NCBI RefSeq assembly: GCF_024171525.1
Contig: NZ_JALJZY010000010.1
Coordinates: forward strand, 1-64,000
DNA: 64,000 nucleotides
Reading direction: 5' to 3'
Source of the DNA: Neisseriaceae bacterium HSC-16F19
GTDB taxonomy: Bacteria > Pseudomonadota > Gammaproteobacteria > Burkholderiales > Neisseriaceae
The position numbers were made by a program, and so were the translations under genes. Position 1 is the stretch's first letter. Every line of letters starts with the position of its first letter. The notes beneath the pieces are model-generated. The model did not search any database and was not told the DNA's origin. It worked only from the letters and a program-made list of their open reading frames with translations. Shown here in pieces: positions 24,143-33,458 of the stretch.

Positions 24143-25054
24143 ATGCAACAATTTGGCAAAGTGGCGGTACTGATGGGCGGTTTTTCCGCCGAGCGCGAAG
24201 TATCGCTCAACAGCGGCCGCGCCATTTTGGCGGCGCTGCAAAGCAAGGGCATAGACGCCCATGCCTTCGACCCGGCGGAACAGCCCTTGCAAAACCTGAA
24301 AGAACAAGACTTTCAGGCAGCCTTCAATATCCTGCACGGCACTTATGGCGAAGACGGGGTGGTGCAGGGCGCGCTGGAAGCCATGAATATCCCGTATACC
24401 GGTTGCGGCGTGCTCGCCAGTGCCATCGGCATGGACAAATTCCGCAGCCGTCTGGTATGGGCCGGTTTCGGCCTGCCCAATGTGCCCTACGAAGTCTTGG
24501 ACGACAACAGCGATTTTGCCGCGGTAGAAGCACGTTTGGGTCTGCCCCTGTTTGTGAAACCGGCGGCCGAAGGCAGCAGCGTGGGGGTGAAAAAACTCAA
24601 ACAGCCGGGCGAATTGGCGCAAGCCTATCAGGAACTCAAGCAATACCACGGCGCGGTGCTGGCCGAGCGAGCGCTCACCGGCGGCGAATACACCTGCGCC
24701 GTTTTGGGCGGTCGCGCCCTGCCCAGCATCCGCATTATTCCGAAAAACGAATTTTACGATTACGAGGCCAAATACCAGCGCGACGACACCGAGTATCTGT
24801 GTCCTTCCGACCTTTCCCCAGAGCAGGAGGCGGAAATCCGCGATTTGAGCCTGCGCGCCTTTGCCGCCGTGGAAGGCCGCGGCTGGGGGCGGGTGGACTT
24901 TTTGCGTGACGAAGAGGGCCGCCTGTATGTGTTGGAAATCAATACCGTGCCCGGCATGACCGATCACAGCCTCGTGCCCAAGGCCGCCGCCCAAACCGGC
25001 TTGAGTTTTGCAGATTTGTGTGTTGAAATTTTAAGCCATGCGACTGTGGGATAA
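24143..25054 (+). CDS. ddlB: D-alanine--D-alanine ligase
   Basis: ATP-grasp ligase producing D-Ala-D-Ala for the pentapeptide. 303 residues. VLMGGFSAEREVSLNSG is the N-terminal substrate loop, HGTYGEDGVVQG the conserved second loop, and LEINTVPGMTDHSLVPKAA holds the Mg/ATP residues (Glu and Asn). An intragenic DUS encodes DFQAAFN. The end overlaps the ftsQ start by 17 bases, so the two are coupled. Confidence 0.97.
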   Translation: MQQFGKVAVLMGGFSAEREVSLNSGRAILAALQSKGIDAHAFDPAEQPLQNLKEQDFQAAFNILHGTYGEDGVVQGALEAMNIPYTGCGVLASAIGMDKFRSRLVWAGFGLPNVPYEVLDDNSDFAAVEARLGLPLFVKPAAEGSSVGVKKLKQPGELAQAYQELKQYHGAVLAERALTGGEYTCAVLGGRALPSIRIIPKNEFYDYEAKYQRDDTEYLCPSDLSPEQEAEIRDLSLRAFAAVEGRGWGRVDFLRDEEGRLYVLEINTVPGMTDHSLVPKAAAQTGLSFADLCVEILSHATVG

Positions 25055-25796
25055 TGCGGCGGCGTTGCGACGCCTGTACCGGTGGCTGTATTTTATGGTC
25101 ATCGTCTGTCTGCTCGCCAGCGGCGGCATCTGGGTGGTGAATTCGCCGTATTTCCCCATCCGTCAGGTGCAGCTGGCCGCGCCTTTGCAACAGGTGGCGG
25201 CGGAAGACGTGCAAACCGTGGCGCAAACCCATTTGCGCGGCAATATTTTCAAGGCCGACGTCAATGCCGCGCGCGTCGCCTTTGCCGAACTGCCGTGGGT
25301 GGCCGAAGTGCAGGTGCGGCGTTTGTGGCCGGATACGGTGGAAGTGGCCATCACCGAGCGCACTGCGGTGGCGCGTTGGGATGACGACCATCTGGTGGAC
25401 AGCACGGGCGTGATTTTCCCCGCCCAGAGCGAGGAAGAGCTGCCCTGGTTTGTGGCCGACGACGAACACGCCGGTGAAGCCACCGCCCGCGCCATGGTGC
25501 GCGGCCTGCACGAGTTTCAGGCAGCCTTGCAAAACAGTGATCTGGCCATCAGCCAGCTTTATTACAGCGAGCGCTCGGCGTGGATTTTGGTGCTGGACAA
25601 CGGCATCAAGGTGCGGCTGGGACGCGAAAACGTGGCGCAGCGTTTGCGCCACTTTGTGTGGGCGTGGCCGCGCATCCTCAAAGACCGTGCCGAGGGCATC
25701 GTCTATGTGGACATGCGTTATAAAGACGGCTTTGCCGTGCGCCGCAACAATGCGGACGCAGACGGCGACAACGGCGATGCGGCCGAGACCGAATAA
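25038..25796 (+). CDS. ftsQ: cell division protein FtsQ
   Basis: Bitopic inner-membrane divisome protein linking early and late components. 252 residues: short cytoplasmic N-terminus, one membrane helix (WLYFMVIVCLLASGGIWVV), a POTRA domain beginning near PIRQVQLAAPLQQV, and a beta domain. LPWVAEVQVRRLWPDTVEVAITER is the most conserved block. The Asp/Asn-rich tail is dispensable in other species. The start overlaps ddlB; an intragenic DUS encodes EFQAALQN. Confidence 0.93.
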   Translation: MRLWDNAAALRRLYRWLYFMVIVCLLASGGIWVVNSPYFPIRQVQLAAPLQQVAAEDVQTVAQTHLRGNIFKADVNAARVAFAELPWVAEVQVRRLWPDTVEVAITERTAVARWDDDHLVDSTGVIFPAQSEEELPWFVADDEHAGEATARAMVRGLHEFQAALQNSDLAISQLYYSERSAWILVLDNGIKVRLGRENVAQRLRHFVWAWPRILKDRAEGIVYVDMRYKDGFAVRRNNADADGDNGDAAETE

Positions 25797-25856
25797 ACAA
25801 TTGAGACAATTACTTTATTTTTAAAAACCAGCAACAGAAAGCGGACTTCATCCATC

Positions 25857-27092
25857 ATGAGCAAATCCAAAAAATACATCAGCGCACTGGACATCGGCAC
25901 CTCCAAGGTCATCGCCCTGATCGGCGAGGTGCAGGAAGACAACCAAATCCACATCATCGGCTTGGGCGAAACCCCCTCGCGCGGCCTCAAGGCGGGCATG
26001 GTGACCAATATCGAAACCACCGCCCAAGCCATCAAACAGGCCATGGAAGAGGCGCAGCTGATGGCCGATGCCCATGTCGGCAGCGTCACCACCGGCATTG
26101 CCGGCAACCACATCCGCAGCATGAATTCGCAAGGCGTGGTGAAAATCAAAGACGGCGAAGTTACCCAGGCCGACATCGACCGCGCCATTGAAACCGCGCG
26201 TGCGGTGAATATTCCGCCGGATCACGAAATCCTGCACACCGTGGTGCAGGAATTCATCATCGACAACCAGCCGGGCGTGCGCGAGCCCATCGGCATGAGC
26301 GGCGTGCGCCTGGATACGCGCATCCACATCATCACCGGTGCGGTTACCGCCATGCAGAACATCCAAAAATGCGTCAACCGCTGCGGCCTGCAAATCGACA
26401 ATATGATTCTGCAACCCTTGGCCAGCGGCCAGGCGGTACTCACCGAAGACGAAAAAGAGCTGGGCGTGTGCGTCATCGACATCGGCGGCGGCACCACCGA
26501 CATTGCCGTGTACACCAACGGCGCCATCCGCCATACCGCGGTGATTCCGGTGGCGGGCGATCTGATTACCAAAGACCTGGCCCAAGCCCTGCGTACCCCG
26601 CACAATGCCGCCGAATACATCAAAATCAACCACGGCGTGGCGCTGGCCAATATGGACGGCCTCGACGACATGATTGAAGTGCCGAGCGTGGGCGACCGCA
26701 ATCCGCGCCAGATTTCGCGCCGTGTGCTCGCCAGCGTCATCGGCCCGCGTGTGGAGGAGATTTTGGAACTGGTACTCAACGAATTGCGCCGCAGCGGCTT
26801 CCCCGAAGAAATGCTCACTTCCGGCGTGGTGCTCACCGGCGGCGCTTCCTTGCTCACCGGCATGGTGGATTTGGCCGAAGACGTGTTCAACCTGCCTGCG
26901 CGCATCGGCGTGCCGCAAGACGTGTTCGGCGTGTCAGAGCGCATCCGCAATCCGCGCTTTGCCACCGCCATGGGCCTGCTGCAGGCCGCCCGTGGCGACG
27001 ACGTCAAAGCGGGCATGCCCGCCGGCCATGCCGACGAGCACCGCGACTCCTTGGTGCAGCGTCTGAAAGATTGGGTGCAGCGCAATTTTTAA
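25857..27092 (+). CDS. ftsA: cell division protein FtsA
   Basis: Actin-like membrane tether for FtsZ. 411 residues. ALDIGTSKVIALIGE is the phosphate-1 loop, VCVIDIGGGTTDIAVYTNGA the phosphate-2 loop, and VVLTGGASLLTGMVDLAE the adenosine motif. The last ~15 residues (LVQRLKDWVQRNF) form the amphipathic membrane-targeting helix. Gap to ftsQ is 60 bases and to ftsZ 109 bases, the latter with its own promoter. Confidence 0.97.
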   Translation: MSKSKKYISALDIGTSKVIALIGEVQEDNQIHIIGLGETPSRGLKAGMVTNIETTAQAIKQAMEEAQLMADAHVGSVTTGIAGNHIRSMNSQGVVKIKDGEVTQADIDRAIETARAVNIPPDHEILHTVVQEFIIDNQPGVREPIGMSGVRLDTRIHIITGAVTAMQNIQKCVNRCGLQIDNMILQPLASGQAVLTEDEKELGVCVIDIGGGTTDIAVYTNGAIRHTAVIPVAGDLITKDLAQALRTPHNAAEYIKINHGVALANMDGLDDMIEVPSVGDRNPRQISRRVLASVIGPRVEEILELVLNELRRSGFPEEMLTSGVVLTGGASLLTGMVDLAEDVFNLPARIGVPQDVFGVSERIRNPRFATAMGLLQAARGDDVKAGMPAGHADEHRDSLVQRLKDWVQRNF

Positions 27093-27121
27093 GCGGGCAG
27101 GGTAAAAATGCCTGAAAGCTT

Positions 27122-27150
27122 TTGCCAGCGAGGCACAAACCCCTTATAAT
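27122..27150 (+). promoter_or_regulatory. ftsZ promoter
   Basis: TTGCCA (27122-27127), exactly 17 bases, then a perfect TATAAT (27145-27150), 51 bases before the ftsZ ATG. A strong ribosome-binding site AAGGAGG (27189-27195) follows. This gives ftsZ a supply independent of the upstream cluster. Confidence 0.75.
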
Positions 27151-27201
27151 CCGCGCAACTTTTTAATCAGCATTTCGGCACACGGTGTAAGGAGGCAGTA
27201 C

Positions 27202-28371
27202 ATGCAATTGGTTTATGACGTAATGGAAGCGGCGGCCAGCCCGGCGGTCATCAAGGTTATCGGTATCGGCGGCGGCGGCTGTAACGCCATCAACAACATG
27301 ATTGCCAATGCCGTACAAGGCATCGAATTTATCAGTGCCAACACCGATGCCCAGTCCCTGAGCGGTTCGCAAGCCCCCAAACGCATCCAGCTGGGTACCA
27401 ATCTGACCCGCGGTCTGGGCGCCGGTGCCAATCCCGAAATCGGCCGCAACGCCGCCTTGGAAGACCGCGAAGTCATCGCCGAAGCCCTGCAAGGCGCCAA
27501 TATGGTGTTCATCACCACCGGCATGGGCGGCGGTACCGGTACCGGCGCTGCACCCGTGGTGGCGGAAATCGCCCGTGAAATGGGCATTCTCACCGTGGCC
27601 GTGGTCACCCGTCCCTTCGAACACGAAGGCAAACGCATCCACATTGCCAAAGAAGGCTTGGAAGTGCTGAAAAACAGCGTGGATTCGCTGATTGTCATCC
27701 CCAACGACAAACTGATGACCGCCTTGGGCGAAGATGTGACCGTACGCGAAGCCTTCCGTGCCGCCGACGACGTATTACGCAGCGCCGTGGCCGGTATTTC
27801 CGAAATGGTCACCAGCCCCGGCATCATCAACCTCGACTTTGCCGACGTGAAAAACGTGATGGGCATCATGGGCATGGCCATGATGGGTTCCGGCAGCGCC
27901 CACGGCGTAGACCGCGCCCGCCTGGCCACCGAAGCCGCCATCGCCAGCCCGTTGCTGGATGACGTCACTCTGGAAGGCGCGCGCGGCGTGCTGGTGAACA
28001 TCACCTCCGCGCCGGGCTGCCTGAAAATGTCCGAATACAAAGAAATCATGTCTGTGGTGGACCAATACGCCCACCCGGATGCCGAGCGCAAATACGGCAC
28101 CGCCGAAGACGCGCACATGGACGAAGGCGAAATCCGCGTCACCATCATCGCCACCGGCCTGGCCGAAAACAAGCTGTCGCAAAGCAACAATCTACGCATG
28201 CTCAAAACCCAACAGGCCACCGGCACCGACGGCGGCTTGGACATGAGCGCCATCGCCCACTCCGGCCGCAGCAATGTGCGCCGCATGAATCTGATTGCGG
28301 AAGACTTTGCCAACCAGTCGGTGATGGACAATATCGAAATTCCCGCGGTATTGCGCCGCCAGGCCGATTAA
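27202..28371 (+). CDS. ftsZ: cell division GTPase FtsZ
   Basis: Tubulin-like GTPase that forms the Z ring. 389 residues. GGGGCNAINNM near residue 23 and the tubulin signature GGGTGTG at 109-115 bind GTP; NLDFADVKNVMGIMGMAMMG near 215 holds the T7-loop residues. The C-terminal peptide NIEIPAVLRRQAD is the FtsA/ZipA-binding tail, separated from the core by a short linker. It is the last gene of the cluster, with its own promoter and a strong terminator. Confidence 0.98.
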   Translation: MQLVYDVMEAAASPAVIKVIGIGGGGCNAINNMIANAVQGIEFISANTDAQSLSGSQAPKRIQLGTNLTRGLGAGANPEIGRNAALEDREVIAEALQGANMVFITTGMGGGTGTGAAPVVAEIAREMGILTVAVVTRPFEHEGKRIHIAKEGLEVLKNSVDSLIVIPNDKLMTALGEDVTVREAFRAADDVLRSAVAGISEMVTSPGIINLDFADVKNVMGIMGMAMMGSGSAHGVDRARLATEAAIASPLLDDVTLEGARGVLVNITSAPGCLKMSEYKEIMSVVDQYAHPDAERKYGTAEDAHMDEGEIRVTIIATGLAENKLSQSNNLRMLKTQQATGTDGGLDMSAIAHSGRSNVRRMNLIAEDFANQSVMDNIEIPAVLRRQAD

Positions 28372-28391
28372 GCGGCTTGCAGTCTTAAGCA

Positions 28392-28415
28392 AACCTGCCC
28401 TCGGGCAGGTTTTTT
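28392..28415 (+). terminator. intrinsic terminator after ftsZ
   Basis: Stem AACCTGCC / GGCAGGTT with loop CTCG, followed by TTTT. Ends the dcw transcript 20 bases after the ftsZ stop. Confidence 0.88.
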
Positions 28416-28477
28416 ATTATGGTAGAAATTTTTGGGTATTGAAAGCGTATGTGCCGTGTGCCCTGATTGCGAACCCG

Positions 28478-29209
28478 ATGTCTGTGTTACTGCACATTCT
28501 TTATCATGATGACTGCCTGGTGGCGGTGAACAAACCGGCGGGTATGCTGGTACACCGCAGCTGGTTGGACACGCACGAAACCCGTTTTGTGATGCAGACT
28601 TTGCGCGACCAGATCGGGCAATATGTCTATCCCTTGCACCGTCTCGACCGGCCCACTTCGGGGGTATTGTTGTTTGCCTTAAACCCGGAAACGGCACGGC
28701 AGATGGCTGTGCAATTTGAACAGCAGCGCATTGAGAAACATTATCTGGCGGTGGTACGCGGCTGGTTATTGGGTGAGGGGCGTATTGATTATGCCTTGAA
28801 AGAGCCTTTGGACAAGATTGCCGACTGTATGGCTGAGCCGGATAAGGCGGCGCAGACGGCAGTGAGTGATTACCGTTGTTTGGGTGTAGCGGAGCTGCCT
28901 TATGCCTGCGGCCCGCATCCGAGCAGCCGTTTCAGTTTGATGCGGCTGTCACCGCTGACCGGACGCAAACATCAGCTGCGCCGCCATTTGAAGCATGTGT
29001 TTCATCCGATTTTGGGTGACAGCAATTACGGCGACAAAAAACAAAACCGCGCGTTGGCGGCTTATACCGGAGTGAGACGTTTGATGCTGCATGCACACAG
29101 TTTGGTGTTTACGCATCCGCAAGCGGGCGGGCAGGTGCGGGTGGAAGCGCCGACGGATGCGGTTTGGCAGCAGATGGAGGATATATTGCAATTCAGGCTG
29201 CCTGAATAG
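28478..29209 (+). CDS. truC: tRNA pseudouridine(65) synthase TruC
   Basis: RluA/TruC-family pseudouridine synthase acting on position 65 of some tRNAs in the family model. 243 residues from the ATG at 28478. The catalytic block YPLHRLDRPTSGVLLFA has Asp57 as nucleophile, and LSPLTGRKHQLRRHLKHVFHPILGD is the second conserved block; HRLDRPTSG with this length fits TruC better than RluA, C or D. The proximal TTG at 28439 was rejected for lack of family match. It lies after the ftsZ terminator and ends near a DUS. Confidence 0.88.
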   Translation: MSVLLHILYHDDCLVAVNKPAGMLVHRSWLDTHETRFVMQTLRDQIGQYVYPLHRLDRPTSGVLLFALNPETARQMAVQFEQQRIEKHYLAVVRGWLLGEGRIDYALKEPLDKIADCMAEPDKAAQTAVSDYRCLGVAELPYACGPHPSSRFSLMRLSPLTGRKHQLRRHLKHVFHPILGDSNYGDKKQNRALAAYTGVRRLMLHAHSLVFTHPQAGGQVRVEAPTDAVWQQMEDILQFRLPE

Positions 29210-29235
29210 ATGTGTTGTCGTTTTTCAGGCAGCCC

Positions 29236-30057
29236 TCAATAAAAGTCATAGTACAAAACCCATGCGCCGGTTTGCGGATGGCGGGCAAACATCAAGCTGC
29301 CGCTGTCGACTACATTAAAATTGGCTTTTTCATCCGATGAGATTTGCAGCACAAATTCATATTCGCCAAAGTCGATACCGGATTGGCAGAAAGACGGGTA
29401 GCCGCCCAGTTTGTGCGTATAACTGTGATGGTCGCCGACAATGTCTTCATAATAATGCAGCCGGTCTTCATCGGCTTTGGCGTCATTATAATAATCTTCC
29501 AAGGTACAAATTTCGGCGGCCATATCATCAGGCACACCGCCGCCGTCCCACAAAGGGAAGTCCTGTGCTTTAAATACCGGCTTCAGGGGAAAGGGTTTGA
29601 TCCGGTCCGGCCCGGTAAATTCATGCTCGATTAGCACATCATCGGCAGTGTATTCGCGAACCAACCAACCGTCGCCGTTTTGCCCCAGTGTGGTGGTCAG
29701 TTCGATATAGGTCTGGCCGTGCCCGTCGACTTTTTCGATACCCCGCTGCCCGTCGATATAGGGCAGCTGTTCTGCAACAAAAACGGTTAAATAAGTGATG
29801 TGGCGTAATTGCTCAGGCACAAAAGGCAGGTCGGGCAAATACAGTTGTGCCAGGGGGTATAGGGGACTGCCTTGGCTGTCTGTAACCGCTGCGGCTTCAT
29901 TGGCCGTACATAAAAACACCCGCCCGATCCAGCTCTCGTCCCGTTCGCCCGTGGGGCGGAAACCGCCGGTTTCAAAAGCGGTGACGGGGCGTGCCAGTGC
30001 CTCTTGGATTTCACGGATTTTGTGTCGAATAAAAGGGGAAGGTGTGCGTGTGCTCAT
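29236..30057 (-). CDS. DUF1963 (YwqG-like) protein
   Basis: A 273-residue soluble protein. KLGGYPSFCQSGIDFGEYEFVLQISSDEKANFNVVDSGSL in the last quarter is the hallmark region of DUF1963 proteins, which are widespread, of unknown function, and common among immunity-like and phage-related genes. Many acidic residues; no membrane segment. Convergent with truC. Codon choice and GC are slightly lower than in adjacent genes, which may indicate transfer. Confidence 0.82.
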   Translation of the reverse strand: MSTRTPSPFIRHKIREIQEALARPVTAFETGGFRPTGERDESWIGRVFLCTANEAAAVTDSQGSPLYPLAQLYLPDLPFVPEQLRHITYLTVFVAEQLPYIDGQRGIEKVDGHGQTYIELTTTLGQNGDGWLVREYTADDVLIEHEFTGPDRIKPFPLKPVFKAQDFPLWDGGGVPDDMAAEICTLEDYYNDAKADEDRLHYYEDIVGDHHSYTHKLGGYPSFCQSGIDFGEYEFVLQISSDEKANFNVVDSGSLMFARHPQTGAWVLYYDFY

Positions 30058-30139
30058 GATGCGGGGACTTTGGTAAACACAATTCAGGCATTATGCCATC
30101 AATAAGCATTTTGATAATGAACAAATCTGTATTTCAGCC

Positions 30140-30336
30140 GAGACCTTTGCAAAACCCGATATATGAAGCTCAACACAACACCGCCGTCATTCCCGCGAAA
30201 GCGGGAATCCATGTAAGAATTTAAAAAACCATATTTAAAACAATGAATTCATAACCGAATGAATAGATTCCCGCTTTCGCGGGAATGACGGCAGTTAGGA
30301 TTTGAGACTACTTGAAAGCAGTTTTGCAAAGGTCTC
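30140..30336. mobile_element. miniature inverted-repeat element A, copy 2
   Basis: 197 bases between GAGACCTTTGCAAAAC (30140-30155) and GTTTTGCAAAGGTCTC (30321-30336), a perfect pair. It carries the same inverted ATTCCCGCGAAAGCGGGAAT palindromes as copy 1, with the DUS position at the right end eroded to ACTACTTGAAA. It fills most of the 368-base gap between the DUF1963 gene and gcvP. Confidence 0.82.
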
Positions 30337-30361
30337 AGGCTGCCTGAAAACCACCCACAAA

Positions 30362-30393
30362 AAACCGCCTGCTCCCTTAAGAACAGGCGGTTT
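30362..30393 (-). terminator. terminator after gcvP
   Basis: Stem AAACCGCCTG / CAGGCGGTTT with a 12-base loop. Read on the minus strand it is followed by a run of T (AAAAAA on the plus strand at 30358-30363), so it ends the gcvP transcript. Confidence 0.82.
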
Positions 30394-30425
30394 GCTTTTT
30401 CAGGCAGCCCTATCAGGCCCAAACC

Positions 30426-33272
30426 TTAATCTTCATACGCGCTCATGGGCGGGCAGGAGCAGACCAGGTTTTTGTCGCCGAAGACTTCGTCCACGCGGTT
30501 CACGCTGGGCCAGAATTTGTGTTCGCGCACATAGGGCAGCGGGAACACGGCTTCTTCGCGGCTGTAGGGGCGGTCCCACTCGCCGGCCACGTTAAAGGCG
30601 GTGTGCGGGGCGTTCACCAGCGGGTTGTTGTCTTGCGGCCACACACCGTTTTGCACTTTCAAGACTTCCTGCTTGATGGATTTGAGCGCGGCGATAAAGC
30701 GGTCGAGTTCGGCCTTGCTTTCGCTCTCGGTGGGCTCAATCATCAGCGTACCGGCCACGGGGAATGACACGGTGGGGGCATGGAAGCCGTAGTCCATCAG
30801 GCGTTTGGCGATGTCGGTCTCGGTGATGCCGCTTTCGGCCTTGAGCGGACGCAAGTCCACAATGCACTCGTGCGCCACGCGGCCGTTTTTGCCGGTGTAG
30901 AGAATCGGGTAGTCTTCGCCCAGTTTTTTGGCCACATAGTTGGCGTTCAAGAGTGCCCAGCGGGTGGCCTGCTCCATGCCTTGTTTGCCCATCAGGGTGA
31001 TGTACATCCAGGTAATCGGCAGGATGCTGGCCGAGCCGTAGGGGGCGGCGGAAACCGCGCCCATGCCGTCGGTGGCACCGTCCACGGCACGCACCACATG
31101 GCTGGGGGCAAACGGGGCCAAATGGGCTTTCAGGCCGATGGGGCCCATGCCGGGGCCGCCGCCGCCGTGCGGGATGCAGAAGGTTTTGTGCAGATTCATA
31201 TGCAACACGTCGGCACCCACTTCAGCGGGCTGCATAATGCCGATTTGCGCGTTCATATTGGCGCCGTCCATATACACCTGGCCGCCGTTGTCGTGGATGA
31301 TGCGGCAGATGTCGCGGATGCCTTCTTCGTACACGCCGTGGGTGGACGGATAGGTAATCATCAGCGCGCCCAGGGCGTCTTTGTGCTGTTCGGCCTTGGC
31401 TTTGAGGTCGTCGATATCGACATTGCCGTTTGCGTCGGTTTTCACCACCACCACTTTCATGCCCAGCATATTGGCGGTGGCGGGGTTGGTGCCGTGGGCG
31501 GATTGCGGAATCAGGCACACGTCGCGGTTGGGCTGGCCGTTGGCTTCGTGGTAGCGGCGGATGGCCAACAGGCCGGTGTATTCGCCTTGCGCGCCGGAAT
31601 TGGGCTGGATGGAAATGGCGTCAAAACCGGTAATGGCTTTGAGCTGCTCCTGCAAGTCCTGCAATAATTCCTGATAGCCCAGGGTTTGCTCGGCCGGGGC
31701 AAAGGGGTGGATGTGGGCGAATTCCGGCCAGGTAATCGGCAGCATTTCCGCGGTGGCATTGAGTTTCATGGTGCAGGAGCCCAGTGAAATCATGCTGCGG
31801 TTCATGGCCAGGTCGCGGTCTTCCAGTTTTTTCAGGTAGCGCAGCATTTCGTGTTCGGTGTGGTAACGGTTGAACACTTCGTGGCTCAAGATTTCGTCCT
31901 GACGCAGCAGTTTGTGCGGCAGCTTGGTGGCGGCAGACTCGGGCACATAGCCGGATTTGCCGGTAAAGATTTCCACCAGCTCGCTCAAATCGGCCAGTGA
32001 GGTCTCTTCGTGGAAGGCTACGCCGAGCACGGTGTCGCTGATGCGGCGCAGGTTGTAACCGGCGTCCAGTGCACCCTGATAGAGGCGCCCGGCTTCTTCG
32101 GCGCTGCCGCAATCCACGGCCACGGTGTCGAAGAATTCGTTATGCACAATGGCGTGGCTGCCGGCGACCACATTGGCAAAGGCGGCGGCCACGGCGTGGA
32201 TGCGGTTGGCAATGCGTTTCACGCCTTCAGGGCCGTGGTACACCGCGTACATACCGGCCAGATTGGCCAACAGGGCTTGGGCGGTACAGATATTGGAAGT
32301 CGCTTTTTCGCGGCGGATGTGCTGCTCGCGCGTGGAGAGCGCCATGCGCAGTGCCGGGCGGCCGGAAGCGTCTTTGGACACGCCGATAATGCGGCCGGGG
32401 GCGGAGCGTTTGAATTCGTCTTTAAAGGCGAAATAAGCGGCGTGCGGGCCGCCGAAGCCCATGGGCACGCCGAAGCGCTGGGTATTGCCCAAGGCAATGT
32501 CGGCACCCAGTTCGGCCGGGGATTTGAGCAATACCAGGCTCATCACATCGGCAGCCACCGCCACCACCGCGCCCTGGCCTTTGAGGGTGGCGATGATGCC
32601 GCTCAAATCGGCCACATCACCGTCTTTACCGACATATTGGAACAGGGCGCCGAAGAAATCGCCGCCTGCGGCTGCCTCAAAATCGCCCACCACCAGCTCG
32701 AAGCCGAAGTATTTGGCGCGGGTTTGCATCACGTCCAAGGTTTGCGGGTACACGCGCGCATCCACAAAGAAGCGGTTGGATTTCACCTTGCTCACACGTT
32801 TGGCCATGGCCATGGCTTCGGCGGCGGCGGTGGCTTCGTCCAAGAGTGAGGCACCGGCCACTTCAAAACCGCTCAAATCGATACACATTTGCTGGAAGTT
32901 CAGCAAAGCCTGCAAACGGCCTTGGGCAATTTCGGATTGGTAGGGGGTGTAGGCGGTGTACCAGCCGGGGTTTTCCAGCACATTGCGCGCAATCACATTG
33001 GGCAGGCGCGTGGGGTAGTAACCCAGGCCGATATAGCTTTTATTGACCTTGTTTTTGGCGGCAATGCCCTTGATTTTGGCCAGCGCATCGGCTTCGGTGA
33101 GGGCTTCGGGCAGATTGAGCTCGCCCGGCATGCGGATGCTTTGCGGCACGGTGCCGTCGATAAAGGCATCCATATCGGCCGCGCCCAATTCCGCCAACAG
33201 GGCGGCTTGGTCGTCAAAGCTGATATGGCGTCGGGCAAACTCGTTGCGGTCGAACAGGGTATCGAATTCCAT
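30426..33272 (-). CDS. gcvP: glycine dehydrogenase (decarboxylating), P protein
   Basis: PLP enzyme that decarboxylates glycine and passes the aminomethyl group to lipoyl-GcvH. 948 residues as a single-chain, fused P1+P2 form. The N-terminal half begins FDRNEFARRHIS; the C-terminal half has HMNLHKTFCIPHGGGGPGMGPIG, where the Lys is the PLP Schiff base and the Gly run is conserved. AAGGA lies before the ATG (33270-33272). It is 3 kb from gcvH and 6 kb from gcvT. No glycine aptamer is visible in its own leader. Confidence 0.97.
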   Translation of the reverse strand: MEFDTLFDRNEFARRHISFDDQAALLAELGAADMDAFIDGTVPQSIRMPGELNLPEALTEADALAKIKGIAAKNKVNKSYIGLGYYPTRLPNVIARNVLENPGWYTAYTPYQSEIAQGRLQALLNFQQMCIDLSGFEVAGASLLDEATAAAEAMAMAKRVSKVKSNRFFVDARVYPQTLDVMQTRAKYFGFELVVGDFEAAAGGDFFGALFQYVGKDGDVADLSGIIATLKGQGAVVAVAADVMSLVLLKSPAELGADIALGNTQRFGVPMGFGGPHAAYFAFKDEFKRSAPGRIIGVSKDASGRPALRMALSTREQHIRREKATSNICTAQALLANLAGMYAVYHGPEGVKRIANRIHAVAAAFANVVAGSHAIVHNEFFDTVAVDCGSAEEAGRLYQGALDAGYNLRRISDTVLGVAFHEETSLADLSELVEIFTGKSGYVPESAATKLPHKLLRQDEILSHEVFNRYHTEHEMLRYLKKLEDRDLAMNRSMISLGSCTMKLNATAEMLPITWPEFAHIHPFAPAEQTLGYQELLQDLQEQLKAITGFDAISIQPNSGAQGEYTGLLAIRRYHEANGQPNRDVCLIPQSAHGTNPATANMLGMKVVVVKTDANGNVDIDDLKAKAEQHKDALGALMITYPSTHGVYEEGIRDICRIIHDNGGQVYMDGANMNAQIGIMQPAEVGADVLHMNLHKTFCIPHGGGGPGMGPIGLKAHLAPFAPSHVVRAVDGATDGMGAVSAAPYGSASILPITWMYITLMGKQGMEQATRWALLNANYVAKKLGEDYPILYTGKNGRVAHECIVDLRPLKAESGITETDIAKRLMDYGFHAPTVSFPVAGTLMIEPTESESKAELDRFIAALKSIKQEVLKVQNGVWPQDNNPLVNAPHTAFNVAGEWDRPYSREEAVFPLPYVREHKFWPSVNRVDEVFGDKNLVCSCPPMSAYED

Positions 33273-33378
33273 GGAAAATCCTTAGTCAACAGAGGAGTAA
33301 AAAGGTTGTTCAAATCGGCCACGGCGCTGCGACACATGGCAAACTGCTTAAAATCGCTTATGGATTTAGGCGTATTCG

Positions 33379-33451
33379 GTAGGGTGGGCATTGATGCCCA
33401 CCATTTTTTAGTTTTTTTAAAGTTATCGGTGGGCATAAATGCCCACCCTAC
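33379..33451. repeat. palindromic repeat family 4 copy
   Basis: GTAGGGTGGGCATTGATGCC, an AT-rich loop with a run of T, then the complementary arm with one base change (AAATGCCCACCCTAC). It lies 8 bases from the stop of the SGNH gene, where it may act as a terminator. Confidence 0.75.
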
Positions 33452-33458
33452 ACAGGTT

